Source: Antedon bifida | Lineage: Eukaryota > Echinodermata > Crinoidea > Comatulida > Antedonidae | Assembly (NCBI GenBank): GCA_963402885.1 | Contig: OY727096.1 | Span: forward strand, 24,285,820 to 24,349,819 | Direction: 5' to 3' | Length of the DNA: 64,000 bases | Part shown: positions 1 through 11,567 of the stretch, piece after piece | Position numbering within the stretch: the stretch's first letter is position 1 | Layout: every line of letters starts with the position of its first letter | The notes under the pieces: generated by a model | Database searches by the model: none | Told to the model about the DNA's origin: nothing | What the model saw: the letters and a program-made list of their open reading frames with translations, nothing else | Translations under genes and position numbers: made by a program

Positions 1-51
1 TAGGCCTACTGTATTCAGGGATTGCAAATAGTCAATAACCTAAATTCTAAC

Positions 52-1585
52 CTTTAGATTTTATTATATGTTGTTGAACTGCTTTGCAAATCGTAAATAT
101 TGACTTCACATTGGTTTCAAAGATTTTGTCGAAGACATCCCCAGAACATTCTAGGCCTCCATATGCCAGGCAGTCTATACAGTTAACCTGAGAAAGAATC
201 AAACTTATACGATAACACATATTGGATAGCGTATTCACACTGATGATTGTAATGAGTTAGGCCTATAGTACAAAATGAAAATTACATAATGATCGGAGGA
301 GAAACAACCATATAGGTCTACAATACTATCTCTTTAATTCAACGTTGGTACCAAACTTTTAGTATGTGTTTGTTTACTTTGTTTTTACTTACAACAATGT
401 CGATTTTCTTAAATTTATTGATCACCGATGAAATCGTTTCCTCAACTTGCTTCGTGTCATCAGCTTTTACCAATATAATCTGCAGTACAATAATATTCTA
501 AAATTAATAACTTGACACTATGCTTAATAAAAATAACTTTCCGCAGTAACGTATAAATTGAAACGGCGGAGAAAGACAATGATTAAAAAGGAATAATACA
601 TTAAACAACTTTTGACCTTTCTCAATTTTCTATATTTTTTAACATAGCATAAATAACAAAACACATTGTGTTTCCATGTATACTGTCCTGACTTGCTAGC
701 TCTTTGTAAATTCACATAGATTTGAAGATATTTCTAGTTGAGTAATATTTTCGATGCGTAAATTGAACTGTGTGTAAAAAAGTGCGCAACATAGAAATAC
801 AGTCGTTTAAAACAAAGGTAGTTGCGTTTCAATAAAATAATTCAGTAATTAAAAAAAACTGTAGATAATGTGAATAATCAAACCTGGTCTCTTTCCAGTC
901 CCCTTTCTTCACATTCTACAGCCACTGTTTGTAGAGTGCCCATATGCTTGCCGACCAACGCTAAGCCACATCCCAATGTAGCGAAGTGTACCGCTGTCCC
1001 GGCACCGATTGCAGTACTTGCCCCTGAAAAAGAAATAGAATAACTATTTTTAACAATGGTATTTAGGAAAGTTGTAAGCGAATTCATTCACCAATCTTGG
1101 TAAATTGTACAAAGATATACAAGATACACTGTAAAAAGTCTTCGAAAATGGAGTTGTAATGTGTCATAATCACTACCATCACCAACACAATTCTCGTACA
1201 ACTACCGTGCATAGACTAAAAAAAACATCATGCAATTATGTTGAGAAAAATTAAACTTTGATAAAACACCGGTACATGACATGAAGCATAATCGATATGA
1301 GGCCTAATCAACATTATAAAATATAGTATTCATACTTTCTAACAAACAACATTTTAAAAATAATCTAACTGAGAATATAGATTTAGATGGTTGATCGATT
1401 GATCCATCAATCGACAATTACAGGCAATAATATTAAAAGAAAATGAACACTAGATGTCTATCAATGTACTGTGTTTCTCACATGTGTAGGCCCACTGGCA
1501 TAATACCTTATTAATATCGGTACACCTATACTGAATATGTTACTGTACCTGTAATCAAGGCCACTTTACCAAACAAGAAATTCAT
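52..1585 (-). CDS. Short-chain dehydrogenase/reductase (classical SDR-like), 5' part, runs off left edge
   Basis: Four minus-strand exons: 1549..1585, 884..1023, 393..479 and 52..187, all with GT–AG borders and continuous phase. Exon 1 reads MNFLFGKVALITG; exon 2 continues GASTAIGAGTAVHF, giving the Rossmann cofactor motif TGxxxxIG. Exon 3 gives VKADDTKQVEETI, the usual segment after beta-3/beta-4. Exon 4 holds DVFDKIFETNVKSIF and ends HIIKSKG, the place where SDRs continue into the catalytic Ser region. The family reduces or oxidises small alcohols and ketones with NAD(P)H. The Ser-Tyr-Lys active site lies outside the window. Oddities: the glycine-rich motif has A for the second G of the usual SSGIG, and the normally invariant NNAG motif reads NCID, so cofactor binding may be weak or the gene may be decaying. 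It points away from the plus-strand array and looks unrelated to it. The substrate cannot be assigned. Confidence 0.8.
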
Positions 1586-3112
1586 AATAGTCCAAAATGT
1601 CCAAATGAGAGCTAGATTTACACAATTTTCACGCGTGCTTTGCCTCTACAAACAGGCCTATTGATTATACAGTTATGATAATATGTTATGAATTGTGCAG
1701 TTGAAATAGTCCACCAGCACAAAAAACAACCTTACGAATATACATGTATTTTTTGATGGTGGGTCATTAATATTCACAATATAGATGTTTTCTGGAAATT
1801 GTTTTATACACCAGCATGGTTTGATGAAGAAAGACAAAATATTACACATATCACGGCCTACATCCGGGATGTATAGACTTTGATAAACAAAATTGATGAA
1901 GCGGCGGTACTATTCAACTGTATGATTTACAGCCTATAATGAGATTCTGATTAATATGAATTCCAATCTTACTGTTATTACGTTTTTTTGTTGACGTTAG
2001 CAAATTATTGTTTACACATCAACCCGGTATAGCACTTGTGATTATAAAGTAATTGATCTGTTGTTATTGGTTAGGGAGTTGCTAATAAGCTTAGTTTAAA
2101 TTAAGTATTATGTATTTGGGATTAGGTTTCAATTCAGTTCAGTTAATTAGCCGTTCTGATTATAAATAAAGTTAACATGTGTTTTTATCGAACCCTTTTA
2201 ATAAGGATGTTGAATATTAAAACATTAAGTTCACTAAGGTTTTAGAACAACCGAGTAATTATGACTAATGAATGTGGTTTGTATATTGAAAAAAAAAATC
2301 CAATGGTAAAATACTTTCTTTCATTTTCAGTTTGACCAATCACTTTATTCACATACATAAAACAATGATTTTAAATTTGTTTGAAAAAGAAAAGTACAAT
2401 TTATAATTGAAAGAAAAAAAAATTCAATACATAACATTCCCAAGTACACTTTAGTTTTATAATATCTTAATTATACCACTATCATATTATATGTTTATGG
2501 ATGCCATCCAGAAATAAGACTTATGGTTGAGATGAAGATATTTTATTTTGTTGTATTGCTTGTATCTTAATTTGGACGTCTCATCCACATGAATTTAGAG
2601 ATATTTTTCTTTTACTTCTTATTTTGTAGGTGTTTACCATGCTGTTCCCGTCCTTCACTAAATGTATACGTATATCAACGCAATCAAATCTTAAATCAAA
2701 TCTCTCTGAAAATATGAACACATCAAAGTTAGTAGGGCTAAAGTTCCCAAATTCTTTCCGATTTAAAATTGCATTTAGAAAAAAAACTTTTTCGAAAATA
2801 AGAAAGTAAAGTGTCAAAGTAAAGAAAATCTTACACAACTTAAACAACAATTATAATGTACAAAACGAATGAATTGTCTGAAAACGGGTCTTCGATCGAG
2901 TGTCGCACGAATAATACACGAGAACCTGCAAGTCTATTAATCAAACTACGGAGAGATCACTTTCGTCTTAATAATGTAACAATTCTGTTTAATAATTGAT
3001 GTTCCTAATTAAACTTAACCATGCGCAAAACATTAATAACGCTACTTTATGAACATAATTATCTAGACAGATATTTTGGCTAAATTTGATACCCTATGGC
3101 CGTGACTGAATG
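1586..3112. other. Intergenic region between the SDR gene and gene A
   Basis: No exon, RNA gene or clear transposon was recognised on either strand. The sequence is AT-rich and would hold the divergent SDR promoter, but I see no convincing TATA box on the minus strand. The two open stretches here (2581–2850 minus, 3063–3326 minus) are low-complexity and have no domain or splice context. Confidence 0.5.
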
Positions 3113-3183
3113 TATATAAACATTGCGGAACCTTTAACGTTTGCTCATAGTTTCTGTCGGAGAGCTGCTTCTTGTAAACAAAG
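3113..3183 (+). promoter_or_regulatory. Gene A core promoter and untranslated leader exon
   Basis: A TATA box (TATATAAA, 3113–3120) is followed about 30 bases later by a probable start near 3145. The leader exon ends at 3183 before GTGAGT. The intron's acceptor is the TTTTGCTCAG at 3659, six bases before the ATG. The same plan (TATA, short leader, 5'UTR intron, acceptor just before the ATG) occurs in C and D, although A's promoter sequence is not recognisably related to theirs. Confidence 0.6.
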
Positions 3184-3665
3184 GTGAGTTCTTTCTTTTG
3201 TTCAAACCTTATCCAACAGCAAGCCAATAACTCAATGGATTTTTTACTCCATTGTTTCTTTATATTTCTATAAACTTCTAATACATCGAGCGACTTGATA
3301 TTTGCACCGTGAATCGAGTGAAACACGTGTTTTATTGTATTACCAATTCTATGATACTAGAGAAATCTAAATTACACAGCACCGAGAATCGGGTGGAAAT
3401 TATAATAAAATATCAGATTCAGAAACTTTCTACAATATCGGAGAAATTCATTTTCTCAAGCTATATACCTTCTCAAGTTTTTTTGGCTTTACATTTGGCC
3501 TGCGTATCTTCCCTTTTAAATCAAATTTAAATGTTTTTCCTAATAACTCTCGTAGGGCTTCGGGATTGGTCACAGGTTAAGACTTAGTTATTTACCCGGA
3601 TAGCCATAAAAATGATTACATTTTTTTAAATTTTGATTTTTTTGTTATATTTTGCTCAGGTAATC

Positions 3666-6600
3666 ATGAGAACTTTGGTGCTCTTAGCGATGGCGTTCAT
3701 GGTAGCTGAGGTGTACGCTACTCACTACCGTGGCGGTACGTTTTACTATGAAAGACTCGGAAAAGCTAAGGTACCTGTATGATTTTTATGACTTTCTAGT
3801 CGTTTGTTATTTTGACGTTTCTCAAACATCTTCTTTCTCCTCATGACCCTGAAAATTGAAATAAAATCAATCGTTATTGCACTGAAGAACGTAGTTACTG
3901 CAGTAACTGCAGTAGAAAAACTTTGACAGGATCACTTATTAGAATAAAAGTCAAATAAATTTTGCTTTTGGTAATATAACACTTGATATGTAAACTTTGG
4001 TTATGTGTTGATATGGGTAAGTAATATAAAGTATTTTTGTCAATAGATCCGTGTTTACTGGCGTCTATCTTTCAAACTGACAACGGATTACCCAGAATAC
4101 TATTGCAATAAAATAGGAGACAACCTGATTGCCGAAACACTTCTTGCTTTAACATGTATCGATTGTGGTACCAACACGACCATCTTAACCCCACTGAAAC
4201 TAAAATGTACCTCAATTTCACAAGAAATGGGGTGGAGTCTTCTAGATGGACAAGTTGATTATACGGCAGACCGTAAAGAATTCACTATGGCGTAAGAAAT
4301 TTTACTATTATTTCAGTGTACATCAATTATGGAGAATTACACGCATAATTGTAAGCTCATTACCTCGTTCTGAATTTTAAGCTGTAGGCCTACGAATAAT
4401 CTTCATTTTATTATTAAGCATTTTTTTTTAGATTCAAGACAATTGACACGTGTACCGACAGTAGCTGGATTAAGCTTGAAAATTACGGTGCTGGAAAGTG
4501 TTGGTCACTTTTGACCAAAGTTGACACTTCGATAAAAAACGACTCTCCACAAGTCCAAGCCGGTTTACCAGTTTATAGAGTCAGACATGGTTGCAAAAGA
4601 CTTATCGACCTTAACCGTAAGTGTTAGGAACAGTGGTATAAATATTATATTATTAAGGAACAATTTGTCCTCTCTCCGAAGACGAAAATATCTTTTAGAA
4701 CAATTAGGCGTAATATTTCAACACATCAAATTAATTTCATCATCTTAATCTTTCAGCCACTGATGGGGATGGAGACCCGACAAAATGTCGATGGGCAAAT
4801 GATGATGAATGCCCAGAGGGTCGAGATAGCAATGATGTTGATCGTGTATGTGGACGGGCAACGTCATTGACAAAACTTTATCAGGCATGTATGGTTTTGG
4901 AGATTGTTGCGTTCGAAAAGTTATGGAAAAGCTACCAATCAAAAACATTTTAGTATTTGTTGTAAATATATAGTGTAAACATGAATTTGAAATTAAATTG
5001 TTGTTGTCTTAATTTTAGGAAGAATGCAAGATCGAGTTTATTACCGGAGAAGATGATTTACAAGGGTGGTATGGCGCTTCCGTTATGATCGAAGATTTTC
5101 CTGATGAAACTTACAGGAAAGCTAAGAGTACAGTTCCATTCCAATTTCTTCTTGACGTAACTGCACGTAAGTTTCATCTAAAGCTTGGTTCCCACAGGGA
5201 CGCAACGCAAGGACGTAACGCAACGTAAGTAATTTGACCAATCACAAGCAATGGCCCTTATTCGAACAGCCGCTTGTCATTGGTCAACTAACCTGCGTTC
5301 TACTGTACGTCCTTTCGTTGGGTCTCTAGTGGGAACCAAGCTTAATAGTGTTATTCACCCAAAGCTATATTCACACTCGTTCTGCTTCACGGAAAGGAAG
5401 ACGGTGTTGGTTGTTAAAAAAAATCATAATACATACATTAAACGGCTGAGGTTAAGAACAGAAAATCTCGCAAACAACGTATATAGTTTGCATCTCTGTA
5501 AAATATGGAGATTAATTATAATAATGTACTTGTTGAATGATTTGATGCTTTTTGTAAAAACAACTTTTGTAAACGTTATTAAATAACAATGTTTTGCAGT
5601 GGTTTAAAACTTATGAACACTATCTCTACCTCTTACTAAATCGAAACCAGATGAAATTGTTTCCTCAATAGTATTATTTTTCTTATTTTTTAACCGTAAA
5701 AATAAGGCATGGAATAACCTTCGAAGCAATAACAACCAAATTCAACGAACAATTCAACACCATTTAATTTGTCTTTCTCTTATTCTACGTTTTATTTTAT
5801 CATTTTAACTGTGAACATTTTATTCATTTTTTTCTGTGCATTTAAAGATAAAATGTTGATAATATATTGTAATGTAGGCCTACAGTAAATGTATTATCTT
5901 TTATCTACTTTTAAAGTCATAACTGTGATACTGAAAGTGTTATCAAATAAAGAAATAATGTGAATTATAAATATGCACAATTATGTAATAGGCTTAAAAC
6001 ATATCCGATTCTACGTATAATATTAATTCAATTCGTTTCTCTTCACTAGCCGGATCATGTGTAGGACCAAAGATTGACCTAGAAGAGTGCAGCGTGATTG
6101 CACCCGGAGAAACGTGGGATAGTGAAGTCACTGCTTCGATACAAAAGGGCTCAGATGCATCAACGTATGTGCTTAATATTTTTAATAATTATAAAATATT
6201 GCCTATTAAGAATAGGAATATTTAAAAGTAAGTAAAGTAAAGTAAGTAAGTAAAAATATTATATATTATGAAAAGATAATAATAAATAGCATACTCCACA
6301 ATAATGTTGACCTTACTTAATTTCAGTATAACTGAAATCCAAGGCAGTTATCCAAGTGGAATGGAAATGTCATACGTTAAAGGTTCAGAACCAAGAAAGA
6401 GGTTTGTCAAAGCAAAACTGTCTTTTACCCCTGAAACAGAAGGGACCTATGTGTTCAGCTTCACAGCTACTGATGAGAATGGGTAAGTAGGCCTAGACAT
6501 ACGAGGCAAGATCGGATGCCATTCATTGCTCATGCGCATGGAGCAGTCATTACTCTTGGATCAATCGGCTAAAATGCTATTGTTATTAATTTTATAAAAA

Positions 6601-9600
6601 AAAGTAGAGTAGTCTTTAAAATAATTCACTTAGTTATGGTGTAAAAATTATTTTAGAACCATATCAATTTATTATATTAATTTATATTTTTGTACGTTTT
6701 TGTCGAAATAAAATAAAAATTATTATTATTCAATTAACTTGCAGTGTTCAAAATGATCCGAAGTCTGGACGTTTGATTGTATCAGGTAAGATTATAAGTT
6801 AATTTTAATTAATTATTTTTAATCAAAGTGTACAGACTGTTTAAAGCATTACGTATATTCCCGTGGATGCGCATGCGTTCACGGTTTTACCTCTAACGGA
6901 GGTCGCAACTTTAATTGCTCTTGCTTTGTTTACAGTATTTGTATTTGCTTTTATTATTTCTTGTTATTTTATATCATTTTTTGGAACCATTTTACTAGAT
7001 TTCTTTAAACATGGTTAGAGATATTTTTTCATCACACCATTAATCATTCAGCTGGAATTACAACTCTTGATTGTTGCTTATGACACTGTACGTTTTCTGT
7101 GCTTTTATTACTGGTTTAGCGGACGGTCTTCCCTTCGAACAACAAGTATCCCCTCCTGTTATTCTATCAGAGCAGTCTACCCCAGTTGTCAACTCTGAGT
7201 ACGAGGGAACAGACGAATTTTGGACAATCAAATTTGATTCACCCGTAAGTACTGTATAGTATCCACGGTAACAGTATTTGTTTTACAAACGTTTTAGTGC
7301 AGAAATCATGATAAATGCAATAAATGTTATAAATCATACATGTTATGTCAACGGCTTTCTCCGACTGGCCATGTCATTCAGTTATATATACCTATTTTTT
7401 ATATAGTTGAGAGAAATTATTTAGAGGGTTACTGTAAGTATACAGTATTCACGGTTAAAAAATGACGTTTGGTGATGGCGCTAGTTACTACAGAATGGCC
7501 TAATGCATTGCAAACTGGATACACATTGTTAATTGCTGTATTTGTGGATTGATGTTTGATTCAATATATTTAATGTTGGCACAATACAAAATAAACAAAA
7601 TGCTAAGGATTTTCAGAAGCGAACTAAATCACTGTATGAAGACTTTCCTATAATTAAATACAAATATATAACTTATAATTTTGCCTACTGTAATTTATGT
7701 TGGAGAACCCGGGTATGGCGTCAGAAAATAGAGCCATTATAAACATATCATAGCCATATATGAATATATAGGCCTACCCCAATATCATATATATAATTTT
7801 ACTTTATAGGTTACACGTCCAGAATCCAAGTCACTCATCAAAATATTAGACTTGAAAGGGAATATAATTACCAAGTATAATGCTGTTGATAAAGATGTAG
7901 TAAGGTTTCCCAAAAGTGATCCAACTATTGTCCAATACCCAGCACCAACTGGCCTAGAAGGAGGCAAAGGTTATCTTGTAAATGTTGAGGCAGGTTTCGG
8001 TGAGCGAGTCTGGAAAACTCCATGTGGCCGCAGCGCCAAGGCTGTCAGTGATGAAGGGATATATAAGTTTGATATCCGTAAGTGAAAATAATATCAATGA
8101 CAGTAATCTTTATTTCTTTAACGAAATAAAAATAAAAGAAAAAACCGGCTGCATAAACTGCCTCTAACAAAATTATGCAATAAAATCAAAAGCATCTCGT
8201 TTTATTGTAGGAATGGTTTCAAATATACATCTAAAAATGTATTAAGTTTTATTTTCTCATTTTCTATAGCTAAGCCACCAGAGCCAGAAGTAGAATGCGG
8301 TGATTCTTACATAAAAGTAAGCATCCCTAAAACGTACGTGAATAACATTCCAGCAAGTGAGCTTCACCTTCACGACACAAGATGTAGAATTCAGGACAAT
8401 GACCCAATGTACTACACGATTGAGTTTGGCTATGACGAGTGCGGAACTATCATTAAGGTATCAATTGTGCTATTAATAAATTTAAAAATTAAAATGTTTC
8501 TTTTTATTGGCCACTGCATAACAATTATCGTATATAGAATCTAGTTAGCTTCTTCTCTTTAAAAATGAACTGAACTCCGTACAGTAGTTGATAGACAGTA
8601 GTTGATAGTTAAATCAATTATTAATAATAAATTGTTTTAAAACATGTTAGTATGTTTTTTTTCCAGCGTTCATCAAAATCGAAAACTAAATTCTACAACA
8701 CAATCCGAGACGACCCTAAACCAATCTTTCCCGGTGCACCAGTAACCAGAGCAAAGCATAAGGTTGAGATGCAAATTATTTGTGAAATGAGAGGAGTTGG
8801 TGTTAATGACGTATTCTTCAAACCAGTAGCAGCCGTTAACCCTGAAAAATGCAAAGCAACTGGAGAGTTTAAGACTTTTCTTAAGATGTATGAAGACTCA
8901 AGTTACAACAGAGACATCACTGGAACTGCATCAGTTGAACTCAAAGAAACCTTGTACTTTTCTGCGCAGAGCACCTCTTCGAAGGACGTTGCCATTGAAA
9001 GCTGCAGAGCAATGGCTAAATTCGGAACATGCACAGAGAATGACAAGAAGTACACATTCATTGAAAATGGGTAAGATGCCTCATTTTCTCAACATTTGTT
9101 TACTCATTTAGCTAATCATTACAATTTTTAAAAAAATAGTTACCTGTACTATCTATTGATCCTGCTACTTTGACGAAATGAATATTAATTGTATTAATAT
9201 AATTTTAATAAAGAAGGAAGAAAAAAAAATGTTTTGATTGGCTTGACTTGGTAATGATGTGGACTAGCTGTCCAATATTTTCGAATATAAAGATGGAATG
9301 GGAGATGGGTACGATTTATGCAGCGCTTGGTTAAGGTGTAAAAAGGTGTAAAATGAACATAATTATATGTTCTGTTTTATGGATGTTCTCTTTTGTTTGC
9401 CTGGCGTTTCATATGGGCCTAAAATTGGTTGTAAATGGTCCAGCAATAACATACGAAACTTAAACACATGACACGGCTATGATGTTCAACAGTGTCTATA
9501 GAATAGCACATTGTTATACAGTATAATGAATTACAAATAATTATATCTTTTTTCTTGATTGTTTAGATGTGGTGTGGACTCATCCGTAAGTCTTACTCCT

Positions 9601-10129
9601 TCTGGTTTGGATCACCGTTTCTCTATTAAATCATTTGGATTCCTGCAATATGGCTTAACTAACGAGGTAAGATAGCGATAACATTTACTGTTATCAAAAT
9701 TGGCTCATCATTAAACACTATATTTCAACTAAGGGCCACATTTAGTTAGTGGTTAGTGTGATGTTGGTGGAAAAATATCATGTATTTGTATTACCGTTGT
9801 CAAGACTGACCTCTCATTAAATATGCTACAACAAAAAGATACTAGCTGAGATTTGCTATTTATTCATACTTTTAGGCCACCTGTCTTTGAATATAATAAA
9901 AAAGATCGATTTATACTGAATGCGAACACTACTAAGTGAAAAGCAAACTAGTTACAAAATGATAAATTTTTTTTCATAGATATTTGTGAAATGTAAGATG
10001 GTATCGTGTAAACCTGGAGCAAGTAGTTCACGTTGTGCTGACCTCAAGCGTGGTAACTGCTCCAGACGTCGCCGAAGTATCGGGAACTTTGAAGAAGAAC
10101 ATGATACATTCATGACATTTAGAATGTAA
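3666..10129 (+). CDS. Gene A: secreted HYRGGT-domain / ZP-domain protein, 785 aa, 14 coding exons
   Basis: Exons: 3666..3770, 4047..4291, 4432..4616, 4757..4884, 5019..5166, 6050..6164, 6327..6482, 6745..6785, 7120..7244, 7810..8077, 8270..8457, 8667..9070, 9567..9666, 9980..10129. Signal peptide 1–18 (MRTLVLLAMAFMVAEVYA) followed directly by THYRGGTFYYE. HYRGGT/SHFRGG-type domain about 19–270 (C..C pairs, GWSLLDG, GDPTKCRWA, STVPFQFLLDV). Ig-like domain 271–374 (FSFTATDENG). Beta-type domain 375–505. ZP module about 506–764: ZP-N with VECG, TRC, DECGT; ZP-C with IIC, LYFSA, IESC, IENGCG and HRFSIKSF. Furin-type RRRR is at 765–768, then a 17-residue tail with no anchor. Exported, probably into extracellular matrix. 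Odd points: intron 4 has a GC donor (CAG|GCATGT), and ZP-C has an extra Cys (NPEKCKA) where C and D have Tyr. Exons 10–12 with their introns nearly match gene D. Function beyond a ZP polymer-type protein is unknown. Confidence 0.9.
5181..5343. mobile_element. MITE with AAGCTTGGTTCCCAC terminal inverted repeats, gene A intron 5
   Basis: The element begins AAGCTTGGTTCCCAC and ends with the exact reverse complement GTGGGAACCAAGCTT. Similarity between the two ends continues imperfectly to about 36 bases (…GGACGTA). It is 163 bp with no coding capacity, a non-autonomous DNA transposon. The interior has CGCAACG words and facing CCAATCACAA / TTGGTCAA boxes. Relatives sit at 60298–60425 and as partial copies elsewhere in the array's introns. 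Confidence 0.8.
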
Positions 10130-10193
10130 TAATGACTAATGAAATTCTAAAGTTTTATCTGATAACCGAATGTGATTTTTTTCTTTTGTGTGA

Positions 10194-10199
10194 AATAAA
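10194..10199 (+). promoter_or_regulatory. Gene A polyadenylation signal
   Basis: AATAAA lies 65 bases after the stop in a 3'UTR that closely matches that of gene D (TGTGAAATAAATGTTT in both). Confidence 0.8.
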
Positions 10200-10464
10200 T
10201 GTTTTGAGAAGTTACATGTTGAATTCTGTATTTATATATATGTGACAATTAAAAATGTGGACAACCTACGACCTACGCACTGTATTTCATTCCAGACCAA
10301 CAGCAATCAATCATCGCCACTAACAGGCTGGTTTAGGGTTATACATTGTAATAATATATTCTTCAAAAGAAATCTTATATTCAAGATAAAATCATTTAAT
10401 TTCAGGCATTACTTTAATCTTGAGTACTAGAATCATAATATATAACCCCTTGACTTCCACGCAA

Positions 10465-10585
10465 AGAAGCGGAAGTCATCGTCGCCATTAACCACCTTCC
10501 GGAAGATGTTGGGATTACGGAGCCATGTGTGTACCTATTTATTATCCTCTAATAACCCACCACGTTGGCAGTATTTTCAAGACGA
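10465..10585 (+). pseudogene. Relic of a B-type exon 3
   Basis: The segment from TTCCGGAAGATGTTGGGATT to CTAATAACCCACC aligns with gene B exon 3 (TTCTGGAAGATGTTGGAACT to GATAATAACTCTCCC) over about 60 bases at roughly 80% by eye, with small gaps. In gene B this encodes SSGRCWNLLSHVDLSIDNNSP. No usable frame or splice sites remain. It lies upstream of the orphan first exon at 11460, so it marks another lost family member. Confidence 0.6.
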
Positions 10586-10859
10586 GGTGATCCGAAAGGA
10601 GGTAATCTTTTACAGCAAAAAGGCCAGTGTATTATAATTTTCTAATATATATATATTAATTGCTGGTAGCCTTCTCGTAATGTTAACAGCACACTTTATT
10701 TAAAGAACGTAGGCATACACAATTACTTATACCATGGCATTATTATTGCTGTTGAATGATGTGGAATCGCGTTGAGATAGTGTATGTAAAGACCGAGTGA
10801 AAACAGCCCCGAGAGACTCCCACAAACTCAGCCAATCGGCCCTAATAAATTATGCAACG

Positions 10860-11215
10860 AACCGAATTACGAATAATCTATTGACATAATTTGTTAATTT
10901 AATATACAGTTCTGATCACCTAAAATTAATACAACAAAGAGCTAGAACTAATGATTTCTTTAACAGTACGTTCATTAGATTATCTCGGATCTGGGACTTA
11001 ATAAACTAACCAATGTTTGGTCTTAACCAATTTATTTTAGTTATTTAAAATGTGTAAAAGTGTGTCACTGCAGGCTGGGACGTCCCATCGAAATCGATTG
11101 AGTTCGCTGTAGGAGTCCTCGTGTCTAGCATGTATGGGTGCATGTGTTATTGTATGTTTTTTGAAATCCTGAATAACTTGAATTGAATTATTAATAATAA
11201 TTTAATAATGGGATG
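10860..11215 (+). mobile_element. Probable 3' end of a non-LTR retrotransposon (LINE)
   Basis: A degraded frame reads QQRARTNDFFNSTF then IRLSRIWDLIN, like the terminal part of CR1/Jockey-type ORF2 proteins (NSFF…R…LWN.LP). It is followed by a GC-richer 3'UTR-like stretch and an AT-rich end (TTGAATTATTAATAATAA). Only a fragment is present and the family assignment is tentative. Confidence 0.4.
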
Positions 11216-11459
11216 TCAAATGGTAGGACGTGGAAAAGGTATCTTATGGACGCGAGCACTCCATTGTTTATCTGTCGTTGTATGATATATGGCTACTTAG
11301 GGATAATATTAAATAATGCATAGAATGTCTACTACACATGTACTGGACTTAAACAAAATAAAAAACATTGATGTCAACACAAATTGTGTTTCTATCTCTG
11401 GTGGAATACAGTATTTTGATTCATGTTTTAGATACTATAGGCCTAAAGCTTGATTCACT

Positions 11460-11567
11460 ATGCGATTGGTGGGTTTATTGGTGTTACTATGTGCACTTTC
11501 TCAGACGACGCAAGCACTCCATTACCGCGGAGGAACATTCTATTGGGAGAAAATAAACAACAGGAAG
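11460..11567 (+). pseudogene. Orphan B-type first coding exon (alternative first exon or gene relic)
   Basis: An intact 108-base exon encodes a signal peptide (MRLVGLLVLLCALSQTTQA) followed by LHYRGGTFYWEKINNRK and a GT donor at phase 0. It has the same length and phase as the gene B first exon at 14600 and is clearly its duplicate, with related sequence just upstream (TTCATGTTTT and TTGATTCA in both). No exon 2 lies between the two copies. It could be spliced to the exon at 14790 as an alternative signal-peptide exon, or it could be what remains of a deleted gene. I lean to a relic, but the open frame and donor are unspoiled. Confidence 0.65.

Noticed and set aside
3309-3530. Open stretch of 73 codons upstream of gene A
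   Set aside because: It lies in the leader intron, is AT-rich, has no signal peptide or domain, and is not conserved in the other genes' leader introns.
5251-5586. Open stretch of 111 codons in gene A intron 5
   Set aside because: Its start is the inside of the MITE at 5181–5343 and the rest is intron; there is no protein similarity.
8890-9111. Overlapping open frames inside exon 12 of the ZP genes (also 35604–35924 and 46878–47234)
   Set aside because: They are out-of-frame shadows that recur only because the exon itself is conserved; the real frame carries the ZP motifs.
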